Assembly (NCBI GenBank): GCA_029573925.1
Contig: JAKQBV010000627.1
Span: 1-24,287 of the forward strand
Direction of reading: 5' to 3'
Source of the DNA: a bacterium
GTDB lineage: Bacteria > UBP15 > UBA6099
Length of the DNA stretch: 24,287 nt
Program-made: the position numbers and the translations under genes
Notes under the pieces: generated by a model
Told to the model about the DNA's origin: nothing
The model's input: the letters and a program-made list of their open reading frames with translations, nothing else
Database searches by the model: none
Part shown: positions 1 through 6,984 of the stretch, one piece after another
How positions within the stretch are numbered: the stretch's first letter is position 1
How the letters are laid out: the number at the start of each line of letters is the position of its first letter

Positions 1-1
1 C

Positions 2-1537
2 GTCGTCACAGGCAAATCCCCCAAACCGGTCTATCTGTGGGTGTCGGACGGGAAAGCCGAGCTTCGCGGCGCCGGGGCGGTGTGGGGAAAGACCACCGGG
101 GACGCGCGCGCGGCAATCCGCGCCGAGCTTGGAGACGAGAAGGTCGAAGTCGCCTGCATCGGCCCGGCGGGCGAGAAACTTGTTCGGTTCGCAAACATCT
201 CCGGCGGCAGCTCGAACTACGCCGGGCGCACGGGAGCCGGCGCGGTGATGGGGTCGAAGAACCTCAAGGCCGTCGCTTGCAGGGGCGCTCGCGCTCCTTA
301 CGAGTACGCCGACGCCGACGGCGTGCGCGCCATCGCGAAAAAAGGCGCTGCCTCTTTCGATAATTCCAAGTTCCACGCGATTCTGCGCGAAATGGGCACT
401 CCCGGCGTCGTCCGCCTTCAGGCCGGCGTCGGCAACCTCTGCGCGAAAAACTTCACCTTCGGCTCATTCGAGGGAATGGAAAAAATCTCCGGCGAAACAC
501 TCCGCGACTCCATAAAAATCAAAGACGACACCTGCCACGCCTGCGTCGTCAAATGCAAAAACGTGGTGTCCGCCGAGAAGCCGTTCAAGATCGACCCCGA
601 ATACGGCGGCCCGGAGTTCGAGACCATCGGCCTCCTCGGCTCCAACCTCCTCATCGACGACATCGCCGCCGTCGCAAAAGGCAACGAAATCTGCAACGCT
701 CTCGGCATGGACACCATATCCGCCGGGGCGATGATAGCTTACGCCGCAGAATGCGCGGAAAACGGGCTGATTGACAAAAAGCAATCAGGCGGATTTGAAA
801 TTAAGTTCGGCGACTCCGCCGCGATGCTCGAAGCGTTGCGGATGATAGGCGAGCGCGAGGGGCTGGGGGCTGTGTTGGCGGAAGGCCCGGACCGCGCCAT
901 AGCCGCGCTCGGCGCGGACACCGCCAAGTTCTGCATACACGCAAAAGGCCTTTCCTTCCCGGCTCACATAGCGCAGGTGAAGATGTCTCAGGCGCTAACA
1001 TACGCGGTGAACCCGTTCGGCGCGGATCACATGTCGAGCGAGCACGACTGGCTGATCGCCGGGCCGAACGAGGCCGCGCGCGGGCTGTCCCTGTATGAAA
1101 AACGCCAGTTCGACGAACTTGACGCCGAAAAAGTCAAACTCGTCGCCTATACGCAATTCTTTTACAGCGCTCTGGACACGTTCACTCTCTGCGGCTTCTG
1201 CTGGGGGCCGGACGCGATTTTCGGATACCGCGACCTCGAAGACTTTATCGCGGCGGCGACAGGGTGGAAGATGACTCTGTGGGAGATAATGAAGCTCGGC
1301 GAGCGGCGCGTGAACATGATGCGCGCGTTCAACGCCCGCGAGGGGTTCTCCGCCAAAGACGACATCCTGCCGGAGCGCATGTTCGTCCCCATCCCGTCGG
1401 GCGAAGCCGAAGGCCGCAGAGTTCCACGAGAGGATTTCGAGGAAGCTAAAAAACTCTATTACGCTATGCTCGGCTGGGACCCCGCCACAGGCAATCCCTC
1501 CCCTGGAAAACTCGCCGAACTCGGCGTCGAAGCCTGA
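2..1537 (+). CDS. Aldehyde ferredoxin oxidoreductase (AOR family), 5' end outside window
   Basis: AOR-family enzymes are tungsten- or molybdenum-pterin proteins with one [4Fe-4S] cluster that oxidise aldehydes with ferredoxin. The reading frame is open from base 2, and the residues there (VVTGKSPKPVYLW) match the interior of AOR N-terminal domains, so the GTG at 41 is an internal valine and roughly 100 or more residues are missing. Family marks visible are the cofactor-binding segment AGRTGAGAVMGSKNLKAVA (about 220-275), the cluster cysteines C-x2-C-x3-C (TCHACVVKCK, codons from 530), and the late fourth cysteine in DTFTLCGFC (about 1175-1200). The frame ends cleanly with TGA at 1537. The true substrate cannot be told from sequence, and no ferredoxin or molybdopterin gene is in view. 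Family assignment is secure; whether it is AOR, FOR or an uncharacterised branch is open. Confidence 0.93.
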   Translation, partial: VVTGKSPKPVYLWVSDGKAELRGAGAVWGKTTGDARAAIRAELGDEKVEVACIGPAGEKLVRFANISGGSSNYAGRTGAGAVMGSKNLKAVACRGARAPYEYADADGVRAIAKKGAASFDNSKFHAILREMGTPGVVRLQAGVGNLCAKNFTFGSFEGMEKISGETLRDSIKIKDDTCHACVVKCKNVVSAEKPFKIDPEYGGPEFETIGLLGSNLLIDDIAAVAKGNEICNALGMDTISAGAMIAYAAECAENGLIDKKQSGGFEIKFGDSAAMLEALRMIGEREGLGAVLAEGPDRAIAALGADTAKFCIHAKGLSFPAHIAQVKMSQALTYAVNPFGADHMSSEHDWLIAGPNEAARGLSLYEKRQFDELDAEKVKLVAYTQFFYSALDTFTLCGFCWGPDAIFGYRDLEDFIAAATGWKMTLWEIMKLGERRVNMMRAFNAREGFSAKDDILPERMFVPIPSGEAEGRRVPREDFEEAKKLYYAMLGWDPATGNPSPGKLAELGVEA

Positions 1538-1774
1538 ACGCAACGAGCGGCGTTTAGCTTTACGGCAACATGATTGACATTTCGCATAGCGGACTAAAAC
1601 GCCGCGCAAGGCAACGCAGCGAACATGCGAAAGCCGATTTTGAATTGAACGAAGTTCGATGAAACCGGCGCGCCAAGAGTTTTTTTGGAAGGGGCGCGGG
1701 GAAACCTGTTTTTTGCAAAAAAAAGGTTTCCCCGCAAAAATATAAAAATCTACTTAAGCAGCAGTATGCCGCCG
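1538..1774. other. Convergent intergenic region with inverted repeats
   Basis: This gap lies between the ends of two convergent genes and no ORF in it looks coding. It holds nested imperfect inverted repeats: GCGGCGTTTAG (1547-1557) against CTAAAACGCCGC (1594-1605, one extra base), and TTTCGCAT (1580-1587) against ATGCGAAA (1625-1632). A T7 run follows at 1680-1686, and a long hairpin lies at 1696-1735. Transcripts from both sides must end here, so it is the natural place for termination, but I cannot show a canonical stem followed by a U-tract on either strand. Confidence 0.5.
1696..1735. repeat. Perfect 11-bp inverted repeat with T6/A8 interior
   Basis: GCGGGGAAACC (1696-1706) is the exact reverse complement of GGTTTCCCCGC (1725-1735). 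The interior is T-rich then A-rich (TGTTTTTTGC followed by eight A), so the stem could extend further through A-T pairs after one mismatch. It sits between the stop of the AOR gene and the stop of the minus-strand hydrolase. It may act as a bidirectional 3'-end structure, but neither side carries a U-tract directly after the stem. Confidence 0.6.
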
Positions 1775-2800
1775 TTATCGCGGCAGGGGGGCGGGGACGG
1801 CTACGCGCTCGCCCCACGCGGGGACGGCGTACGGCAGACCGACCGCTCTCAATACCCTGTACACATAGCTGTACGGCCTGCGGCCCTCAACCGGGTGGCC
1901 CACTTCGTGCTCATGGCTGGAAAGCACTAGCGCCGGCTTGATGTGTTCGAGCAGCGGCTTCAGGTTCGGACACCAGATGTTGGGTATCAGCACGTCTATC
2001 TCCATCGGCGGCTTTATCTTCCTGTACCATTCCGAGCCGAGCCGCATTATGTTGTTCTCGTCTCCGAGGTGCATTGCTGACACGCCGTCTTTCGTCTTAA
2101 ACAAGTACACGCCGTCGAGGTCTTTTTTCTGATAGCTGGGAAACACGTTGACGAGGATGCCGGGCAGGTCGATTTTTCCCTGTCGGATCACAGTCAGTTC
2201 GTCGCGTCGCCGGTATTCTTTTCTCGCCGGTTCAGGGACGACCACTTTTTTCCCAGCGTCCAGAAACATGTCCCATACGTCCCAGTCGATGTGGTCTCCG
2301 TGGTGGTGGGTGACCAGCAGGATGTCCGTTCGGGCGACGATGCGCTCGATTATGTCTCGCGGGGTCCGCATAATCCCCGGCCCCTGAATGAGGTCGACGG
2401 CGATGGTGGTTTCGGGCGTCTGGATTATCACGGTATGATTGTATAGTTTCCAGATTGTCATGCCTGAAGCGACGGAGGACGCCTCGAAATCGGCGATGAA
2501 CGTTTCCATCCGGCGTCGCAGGAAGTCCGCCGCGCATGGCATCATCTTAGCTTCGGGGAAGAGCAGCGCTTCATCGATGAGTTTCAGTTTGGATTCCCGT
2601 TCGTCCTGATTTTCTAGGACAGGGTGGCGGGCGTCCAGCCAAGCGGCCAACTCGTCGAACTTGGGCGAGTATTCAGAGCAGGCCGCCTCAATGTCGGCGA
2701 GTGTTTCCGCGCGCACAGTGACTGTCGCTCCTAACAACGCCGCTGAAAAAAATGTTAGCGCGACAACCAACGCCGCCATTGTGTTTTTTTGTCGGTTCAT
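1775..2800 (-). CDS. Secreted metallo-beta-lactamase-fold hydrolase
   Basis: The 341-residue protein opens with a signal peptide (residues 1-31; hydrophobic core AALVVALTFFSAALLGA). A helical region of about 80 residues precedes the hydrolase domain. The zinc-binding signature of the fold is THHHGDHID (residues 164-172), with later metal ligands probably in HLGD (244-247) and HEHEVGH (296-302). The overall pattern resembles the UlaG/RomA-like branch of the superfamily rather than true beta-lactamases, and the substrate is unknown. The start ATG at 2800 has an ideal minus-strand GGGAG seven bases upstream. It is the only minus-strand gene in the window and is divergent from ndk with its own promoter, so it is probably a separate transcription unit. 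Confidence 0.88.
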   Translation of the reverse strand: MNRQKNTMAALVVALTFFSAALLGATVTVRAETLADIEAACSEYSPKFDELAAWLDARHPVLENQDERESKLKLIDEALLFPEAKMMPCAADFLRRRMETFIADFEASSVASGMTIWKLYNHTVIIQTPETTIAVDLIQGPGIMRTPRDIIERIVARTDILLVTHHHGDHIDWDVWDMFLDAGKKVVVPEPARKEYRRRDELTVIRQGKIDLPGILVNVFPSYQKKDLDGVYLFKTKDGVSAMHLGDENNIMRLGSEWYRKIKPPMEIDVLIPNIWCPNLKPLLEHIKPALVLSSHEHEVGHPVEGRRPYSYVYRVLRAVGLPYAVPAWGERVAVPAPLPR

Positions 2801-2836
2801 CTCGTCGCTCCCTTGATTCTGCTGAATCCAGACCCC

Positions 2837-2865
2837 ATTTTATTCACAACCGCGCGCGCGGGCAA
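2837..2865 (-). promoter_or_regulatory. Putative sigma70-type promoter of the MBL-fold gene
   Basis: On the minus strand TTGCCC (plus positions 2860-2865) and TAAAAT (2837-2842) are separated by exactly 17 bases. They match the -35 consensus in 4 of 6 positions and the -10 in 5 of 6. The spacer contains part of the alternating CG palindrome at 2850-2861. The predicted transcript would start about 30 bases upstream of the ATG at 2800. Confidence 0.5.
2850..2861. repeat. Alternating CG palindrome (CCGCGCGCGCGG)
   Basis: This is a perfect 12-base palindrome of alternating C and G within the divergent promoter region, lying in the -35/-10 spacer of the minus-strand promoter. Alternating CG of this kind is prone to left-handed DNA under supercoiling; any regulatory role is speculation. 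Confidence 0.6.
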
Positions 2866-2884
2866 CTTATTGAAAAAGGGCGGG

Positions 2885-2913
2885 ATGAAAAAAGGCGGAG
2901 AATTAACTATAAT
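2885..2913 (+). promoter_or_regulatory. Putative sigma70-type promoter of ndk
   Basis: A perfect -10 hexamer TATAAT lies at 2908-2913, with ATGAAA (4 of 6 matches to TTGACA) at 2885-2890 and a 17-base spacer. It points at ndk and leaves a leader of about 60 bases that contains a strong GC hairpin. It is the likely start of the 2983-8752 gene run. Confidence 0.6.
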
Positions 2914-2920
2914 GCGGAAA

Positions 2921-2950
2921 GCCGCGCGACCGGAAACGCCGCGCGCGGCG
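2921..2950 (+). repeat. GC-rich hairpin/palindrome in the ndk leader
   Basis: GCCGCGCG (2921-2928) pairs perfectly with CGCGCGGC (2942-2949). The second arm also belongs to a self-complementary 14-mer, CGCCGCGCGCGGCG (2937-2950). The stem lies in the predicted ndk leader and ends 20 bases before the GGAG ribosome-binding site. There is no U-tract after it, so it is not an ordinary terminator. It could stabilise the leader or influence translation. Confidence 0.5.
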
Positions 2951-2982
2951 AGCAAAAAACGAGACGAACCGGAGACCAAGGG

Positions 2983-3447
2983 ATGAACCCCGACAAGGAA
3001 AGAACACTGGTGATAGTGAAGCCGGACGGAGTGCAGCGCGGGTTGATAGGGGAAGTGGTTTCGAGGCTGGAGCGGCGGGGGCTGAAGATAGTCGGCGTGA
3101 AGATGTTGAAGATGGACGATGGGCTGGCCGCGAAGCACTATGAGGCGCACGTCGGGAAGCCGTTTTACGAGCCGCTGGCGAAGTTCATGACAAGTTCGCC
3201 TGTGGTGGCGGTGGCGGCGCAGGGACGCGGGGCGGTCAGGCTGGTCAGGAATATGATGGGCGCGCTATCTCCCGAAGAGTCCGCAGCCGGCACGATAAGA
3301 GGCGATTTGGCTCTCAGCAAAAGATACAATGTCGTCCACGGCTCGGATTCTCCTGAAAGCGGGGAGAGGGAAGTATCGCTGTTTTTTTCTCCGGAAGAGC
3401 TATTCGACTATGACAGGGACATTGACAATTGGCTGAAACATGAATGA
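2983..3447 (+). CDS. ndk: Nucleoside diphosphate kinase
   Basis: Ndk moves the gamma-phosphate of ATP onto nucleoside diphosphates through a phosphohistidine. The 154-residue length is typical of the family. Visible motifs are the N-terminal TLVIVKPDGVQRGLIGEV, the middle YEPLAKFMTSSPVVAV and the active-site segment NVVHGSDSPESGEREVSLFF, with the catalytic histidine at residue 119. The frame is open upstream to 2752, but only the ATG at 2983 starts a normal Ndk, and it has GGAG eight bases before it. The gene is first in a same-strand run with its own promoter at 2885-2913. The identity is secure. Confidence 0.97.
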   Translation: MNPDKERTLVIVKPDGVQRGLIGEVVSRLERRGLKIVGVKMLKMDDGLAAKHYEAHVGKPFYEPLAKFMTSSPVVAVAAQGRGAVRLVRNMMGALSPEESAAGTIRGDLALSKRYNVVHGSDSPESGEREVSLFFSPEELFDYDRDIDNWLKHE

Positions 3448-3505
3448 GGCGGAACGACCGGAGCGGGAACAAGTTTGTTTCCGGTCGGGAGGACTGGTGA
3501 GAACA

Positions 3506-4924
3506 ATGAAAACAAAAACGGCGGCAGTTGCGGCTCTGACGGCGGTTGCTTTAGCGTTCGCGGCGGGTAACGCGGCTGAAGCGCAGGCGCGACGCTCAAT
3601 CGAGCAGGTGTTAAACGACCCGGTTTTAAAACAGTCCACAGTCGCGCTTCTGGCCAAGGACCTTCGAACGGGCCAGACGCTGATGAGTTTGAACGCGGAC
3701 AGGATGATGATTCCGGCATCCAACATGAAGCTGGTGACGGGAGCAGCGGCCATGCTGGAGCTTGGCCCCGGCTTTAAGTTTCACACGGATTTCATGTTGA
3801 AAAATTTCAACCCGTCCACCGGGATTTCGGATGGGGTTTACGTTAAAGGATACGGTGATCCGAGCATATCGGACAGATTTTACGCGACCGCCGGAGAGGC
3901 GATGGACGCGCACGCGGCGCAACTGAAGAAGAACGGGTTCAAGGGATTCAACGGAGTGTTGTGGCTGGACGGCTCGTTCATGGACAACATGCGTCCGGCG
4001 AGCTGGCCGCAGGAGGATTTGTCGTGGTGCTACGCGCCGCGTCCCGGCGCGCTCTCGGCGGCGGGCAACTGCGCCCGCGTCACGGTGTCCGCCGGGGCTT
4101 CGACCGCGACCGCGACAATCGACCCTCCGCTCCACCCGTCCTTCTTCAGGGTCGATCTGAAAGCGACAACCGGCAACACCAGCGTCAAGGTGTCGCAGGA
4201 TGAAAAAGGCGTTATAACTGTGAGCGGGTCTGTGAAGAAGAACACGAGCGCGAAGTACGAGCACACGGTTAGAAAACCGACGTTGCTGTACGGCGCGGCG
4301 CTGCTCGGCGCGATGAAAAGAGCCGGCATGAAGGTTTCCGCCGATATGCGAGAAACCTCTGACCTGCCGCCGGGATACTCCGGCTTCGCGCGCGTCGCGT
4401 CGCCTGATCTGGCTTCGGTGGTGGCGCAGATGGAAAAGCACAGCGACAACTTCATAGCAGAGCAGATTGTAAGGACGCTGGGAGGGCTTAAGGGGGCTTC
4501 GGACGCTCCCGGAGCGGCGGAGGTAGTAAAGGACATAATGGTCCGCGCGAACATGGCCGCGGCATCGGAACTGACGGTTGTCGACGGCTCAGGGCTTTCG
4601 CGGGAAAACAGGCTTGCCCCGAAGGTGTTGCTAACGCTGCTGTCGTCGTTCTATAATTTCAATCCGGGCAGACCGTTTCAAGACATGCTGGCGGAGCCGG
4701 GCGTAAAAGGCACGCTTGAGAAGCGGCTTGTGAACACATCCGCCGCCGGAAGGTTGAAGGCCAAGACGGGCGCGTTGCGCGGGGCCTGCTCGCTCAGCGG
4801 CTATGTCCGCCCGGTTTACGGCGGCTCAGTGGCGTTCGTGATGATAATGAACGGTTACTCAGTTCATTCTAACCAGATAAGGGCGCTTCAGGACGAGTTG
4901 ATTCTGGCGCTCGTAGAGATGTAG
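3506..4924 (+). CDS. dacB: D-alanyl-D-alanine carboxypeptidase/endopeptidase (PBP4 type, peptidase S13)
   Basis: This is a periplasmic penicillin-binding protein that trims or cleaves peptidoglycan cross-links. The 472-residue product has a signal peptide (residues 1 to about 26, ending AEAQA). The three active-site motifs are in the right order: SxxK as SNMK (S72-K75), SxN as SDN (313-315) and KTG (420-422). The long insertion between SxxK and SxN is typical of PBP4. The start is slightly uncertain. ATG 3506 gives the best signal peptide but lies 13 bases after GGGAGGA; an in-frame GTG at 3497 would add three residues with a very short spacing. It lies between ndk and murI, two other housekeeping genes, and murI supplies D-glutamate to the same wall pathway. 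Confidence 0.94.
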   Translation: MKTKTAAVAALTAVALAFAAGNAAEAQARRSIEQVLNDPVLKQSTVALLAKDLRTGQTLMSLNADRMMIPASNMKLVTGAAAMLELGPGFKFHTDFMLKNFNPSTGISDGVYVKGYGDPSISDRFYATAGEAMDAHAAQLKKNGFKGFNGVLWLDGSFMDNMRPASWPQEDLSWCYAPRPGALSAAGNCARVTVSAGASTATATIDPPLHPSFFRVDLKATTGNTSVKVSQDEKGVITVSGSVKKNTSAKYEHTVRKPTLLYGAALLGAMKRAGMKVSADMRETSDLPPGYSGFARVASPDLASVVAQMEKHSDNFIAEQIVRTLGGLKGASDAPGAAEVVKDIMVRANMAAASELTVVDGSGLSRENRLAPKVLLTLLSSFYNFNPGRPFQDMLAEPGVKGTLEKRLVNTSAAGRLKAKTGALRGACSLSGYVRPVYGGSVAFVMIMNGYSVHSNQIRALQDELILALVEM

Positions 4925-4984
4925 CGGGGGAGGAACCGGGTTTTGCGGCGGCAGGCCGCGAACCGACCGGGGACGACAGAAGAC

Positions 4985-5803
4985 ATGAACGGCGACACGA
5001 GGCCGATAGGCATATTCGATTCGGGAGTCGGGGGGCTGTCCCTTCTGCGCGAGCTTGACGTGCTTATGCCGTACGAAGACTTTATCTACGTCGGCGACAC
5101 CGCGAGGATTCCCTACGGAGCCAAGACCGAGCAGCAGATAATCAGTTACTCGCACGAGATAATGGATTTCCTTCGCCGCAGAGACTGCAAGATGATAATC
5201 ATCGCTTGCAACACAGTCACCGGGATGCTGACGGAGAGGGACCATCTAGAATGCGAGGGAGCGCCGGTGGTCGGCATTATCAACTACGGCTGCATCACCG
5301 CCGCGCTGTACGTCACATACAATTTCCGCATCGGAATCTGGGGCACGCAGCTTACCATCGACAGCGGCCTCTACAAAAGATACATGGACAACATAGACCC
5401 GACGGTGAGGTTGTTCGCTCAGCCGTGCACCGATCTGGTGGCTCTCATAGAGCAGGGGGCCATCGGCTCTCCAGACACCCGCGACCTCACCGAAAACTAT
5501 CTCAGGCCCATGCTCCGAGAGGACATCGACACTCTCGTGCTCGCCTGCACCCACCTGCCGTTCATCAGGGGGATTATTCAGGACATCGTCACCGCTGCCG
5601 TTACTCTCATCGACCCTGCCCGCCGCACCGCCGTTCTCTGCATGAAAGTCCTCACCGACAACAGGATTGCCCGCGCCGACCGCTGCGAGCTTGGGCGCAA
5701 ACAGTTCTACGTCACCGGCGACCCCGATTTGTTCAAAGAGACCGGGCGGCTGCTCGTCGGGCGCATGGTGGACAGGGTGGAAAAAGTCGACCTGTCCTCA
5801 TAA
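4985..5803 (+). CDS. murI: Glutamate racemase
   Basis: MurI makes D-glutamate for peptidoglycan by cofactor-independent racemisation with two cysteines. The 272-residue protein carries GIFDSGVGG (catalytic-region Asp at residue 12), VGDTARIPYG, the first cysteine in IACNTVTGM (C75) and the second in LACTHLPF (C188). Both catalytic cysteines are present, so it should be active. The open frame continues back to a TTG at 4943, but the extra residues do not resemble the family, and ATG 4985 sits just before the conserved strand. The ribosome-binding site is weak. It follows dacB by 60 bases, consistent with a wall-synthesis pair. Confidence 0.95.
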   Translation: MNGDTRPIGIFDSGVGGLSLLRELDVLMPYEDFIYVGDTARIPYGAKTEQQIISYSHEIMDFLRRRDCKMIIIACNTVTGMLTERDHLECEGAPVVGIINYGCITAALYVTYNFRIGIWGTQLTIDSGLYKRYMDNIDPTVRLFAQPCTDLVALIEQGAIGSPDTRDLTENYLRPMLREDIDTLVLACTHLPFIRGIIQDIVTAAVTLIDPARRTAVLCMKVLTDNRIARADRCELGRKQFYVTGDPDLFKETGRLLVGRMVDRVEKVDLSS

Positions 5804-5818
5804 GAAAGGAAAACAAGG

Positions 5819-6700
5819 ATGCCTTCGGAAAAAATATTGAAGATAGCGCTCCCCAAAGGGAGCCTTCAGGAAGCCACTTTCAAACTGCTCGAACAGGCCG
5901 GCTACAGAGTGACCGCCGGCCCCCGCTCGTACGTGCTTGTGTTCGACGACCCCTCAATGTCCGGCATGCTGTTCCGCGCTCAGGAAATCTCCCGCTATGT
6001 AGAGCAGGGCATAGTGGACGCAGGGATCACCGGACACGACTGGATACTAGAGAACGGCTCGAAAGTGAAAGACGTGGCCGACCTCTTCTACGCCAAGAGC
6101 GGCTCCGGCAAAGTTCGCTGGGTTCTGGCCGCCCCGGAAAATTCAAAAATAAAAAAACCGTCCGACCTCGAAGGCGGCAGAATCGCCACCGAACTTGTTC
6201 AGGTGACAAAAAAATATTTCCGCAAACATGGCGTCAAAGTAAACGTCGAGTTCTCTTGGGGCGCCACCGAGATTAAAGTGCCGACTGTGGTGGACGCCAT
6301 TGTCGATTGCACGGAAACAGGCAGCTCGCTTCGCGCCCACAACCTTCGCATCGTGGACACAGTAATCGAATCGAACACGAAAATGATAGCCAACAGGGAA
6401 TCTTGGAAAGACCCGTGGAAGAGGCGGAAGATAGAAGACCTGACACTGCTGCTGCTGGGGGCGCTTGACGCCAGACAGATGTCCGGCCTGAAGATGAACC
6501 TGCCGTCGACCGCCATCGAAAGCGTGCGCGCCGCGCTTCCGGGCATGAAAAGCCCGACCCTATCTCCGCTGTCGGCGGACGGCTGGTGCGCGCTCGAAGT
6601 TATTGTCGAAAAGAAGGTCGTGCGCGACATCATTCCGAGGCTCAAGCAGGCGGGAGCTTGCGATATCGTTGAATATCCGTTGTCAAAAGTGATAAAATAG
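5819..6700 (+). CDS. hisG: ATP phosphoribosyltransferase, long form
   Basis: HisG catalyses the first and feedback-controlled step of histidine synthesis, joining ATP and PRPP. At 293 residues it is the long, HisZ-independent form. The catalytic part starts KIALPKGSLQEAT and includes GITGHDWI and DAIVDCTETGSSL (the PRPP-binding loop). The C-terminal regulatory ACT-like domain runs from about residue 225 to the end (PLSADGWCALEVIVEKK ... YPLSKVI). A good AAGGA lies upstream of ATG 5819, 15 bases after murI. No other his gene is in the window, so it is separated from the rest of its pathway here. Confidence 0.96.
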   Translation: MPSEKILKIALPKGSLQEATFKLLEQAGYRVTAGPRSYVLVFDDPSMSGMLFRAQEISRYVEQGIVDAGITGHDWILENGSKVKDVADLFYAKSGSGKVRWVLAAPENSKIKKPSDLEGGRIATELVQVTKKYFRKHGVKVNVEFSWGATEIKVPTVVDAIVDCTETGSSLRAHNLRIVDTVIESNTKMIANRESWKDPWKRRKIEDLTLLLLGALDARQMSGLKMNLPSTAIESVRAALPGMKSPTLSPLSADGWCALEVIVEKKVVRDIIPRLKQAGACDIVEYPLSKVIK

Positions 6701-6727
6701 TTGCGGTTGACCGCGGGAGGTCCCGTT

Positions 6728-6937
6728 ATGTCTTATGACCAACTGAACCCCGTAGCTCTAGTGGCGATGTACATCGGCCTATTCGGGTGGCTCGCGGCCA
6801 CCGGCATGTTCATCTACCGGGGCTTCAGGCGGGACGGCAGGCCCCGCTTCTCTAAAGCCCTCTTCTGGTTCGCGATGATTTTCATCATGCTCGGCGTCTG
6901 GATCGCCGGGCTGGTGTACCTCGGCCATAACGCTTGA
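6728..6937 (+). CDS. Small two-helix membrane protein, unknown function
   Basis: The 69-residue product has two hydrophobic stretches, about residues 8-30 (PVALVAMYIGLFGWLAATGM) and 45-66 (ALFWFAMIFIMLGVWIAGLV), joined by a basic loop (RGFRRDGRPRFSK), which predicts a hairpin in the inner membrane with the loop in the cytoplasm. The start ATG 6728 is set by an excellent GGGAGG at 6715-6720 with 7-base spacing; the longer frame from 6701 has no such site. I do not recognise a family. It follows hisG by 27 bases and precedes a secreted protein, so it is likely co-transcribed with them. Confidence 0.8.
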   Translation: MSYDQLNPVALVAMYIGLFGWLAATGMFIYRGFRRDGRPRFSKALFWFAMIFIMLGVWIAGLVYLGHNA

Positions 6938-6940
6938 CAT

Positions 6941-6956
6941 CGTCGGCCAACCGACG
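6941..6956 (+). repeat. Short perfect hairpin after the membrane peptide gene
   Basis: CGTCGG (6941-6946) and CCGACG (6951-6956) pair perfectly around a CCAA loop, three bases after the stop codon at 6937. No U-tract follows, so it may be an mRNA processing or stability element rather than a terminator. Confidence 0.45.
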
Positions 6957-6984
6957 CCCCAGACCTTAACTCGGAGAATAAGCC

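Noticed and set aside
41..1537. GTG at 41 as the start of the AOR gene
   Set aside because: The frame is open to base 2 and the residues encoded before 41 match AOR interior sequence, so the gene is cut by the window edge.
995..1609. 204-residue minus-strand open frame opposite the AOR gene
   Set aside because: It lies opposite a clear AOR coding sequence and has no recognisable motif.
1696..1735. Calling the 11-bp hairpin an intrinsic terminator
   Set aside because: The stem is strong, but the bases after it are A-rich on the plus strand and GC/A-rich on the minus strand, so the required U-tract is missing.
3626..4441. 271-residue minus-strand open frame opposite dacB
   Set aside because: Arginine/histidine-rich antisense shadow of a gene with all three PBP motifs.
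5206..6276. 356-residue plus-strand open frame across murI and hisG
   Set aside because: It is arginine- and histidine-rich, overlaps two genes with complete catalytic motifs and shows no domain; it is a shadow frame of GC-rich coding DNA.
6934..6939. Perfect TTGACA before the redoxin-like gene
   Set aside because: It overlaps the end of the membrane-peptide gene and has no -10 partner at the right distance.
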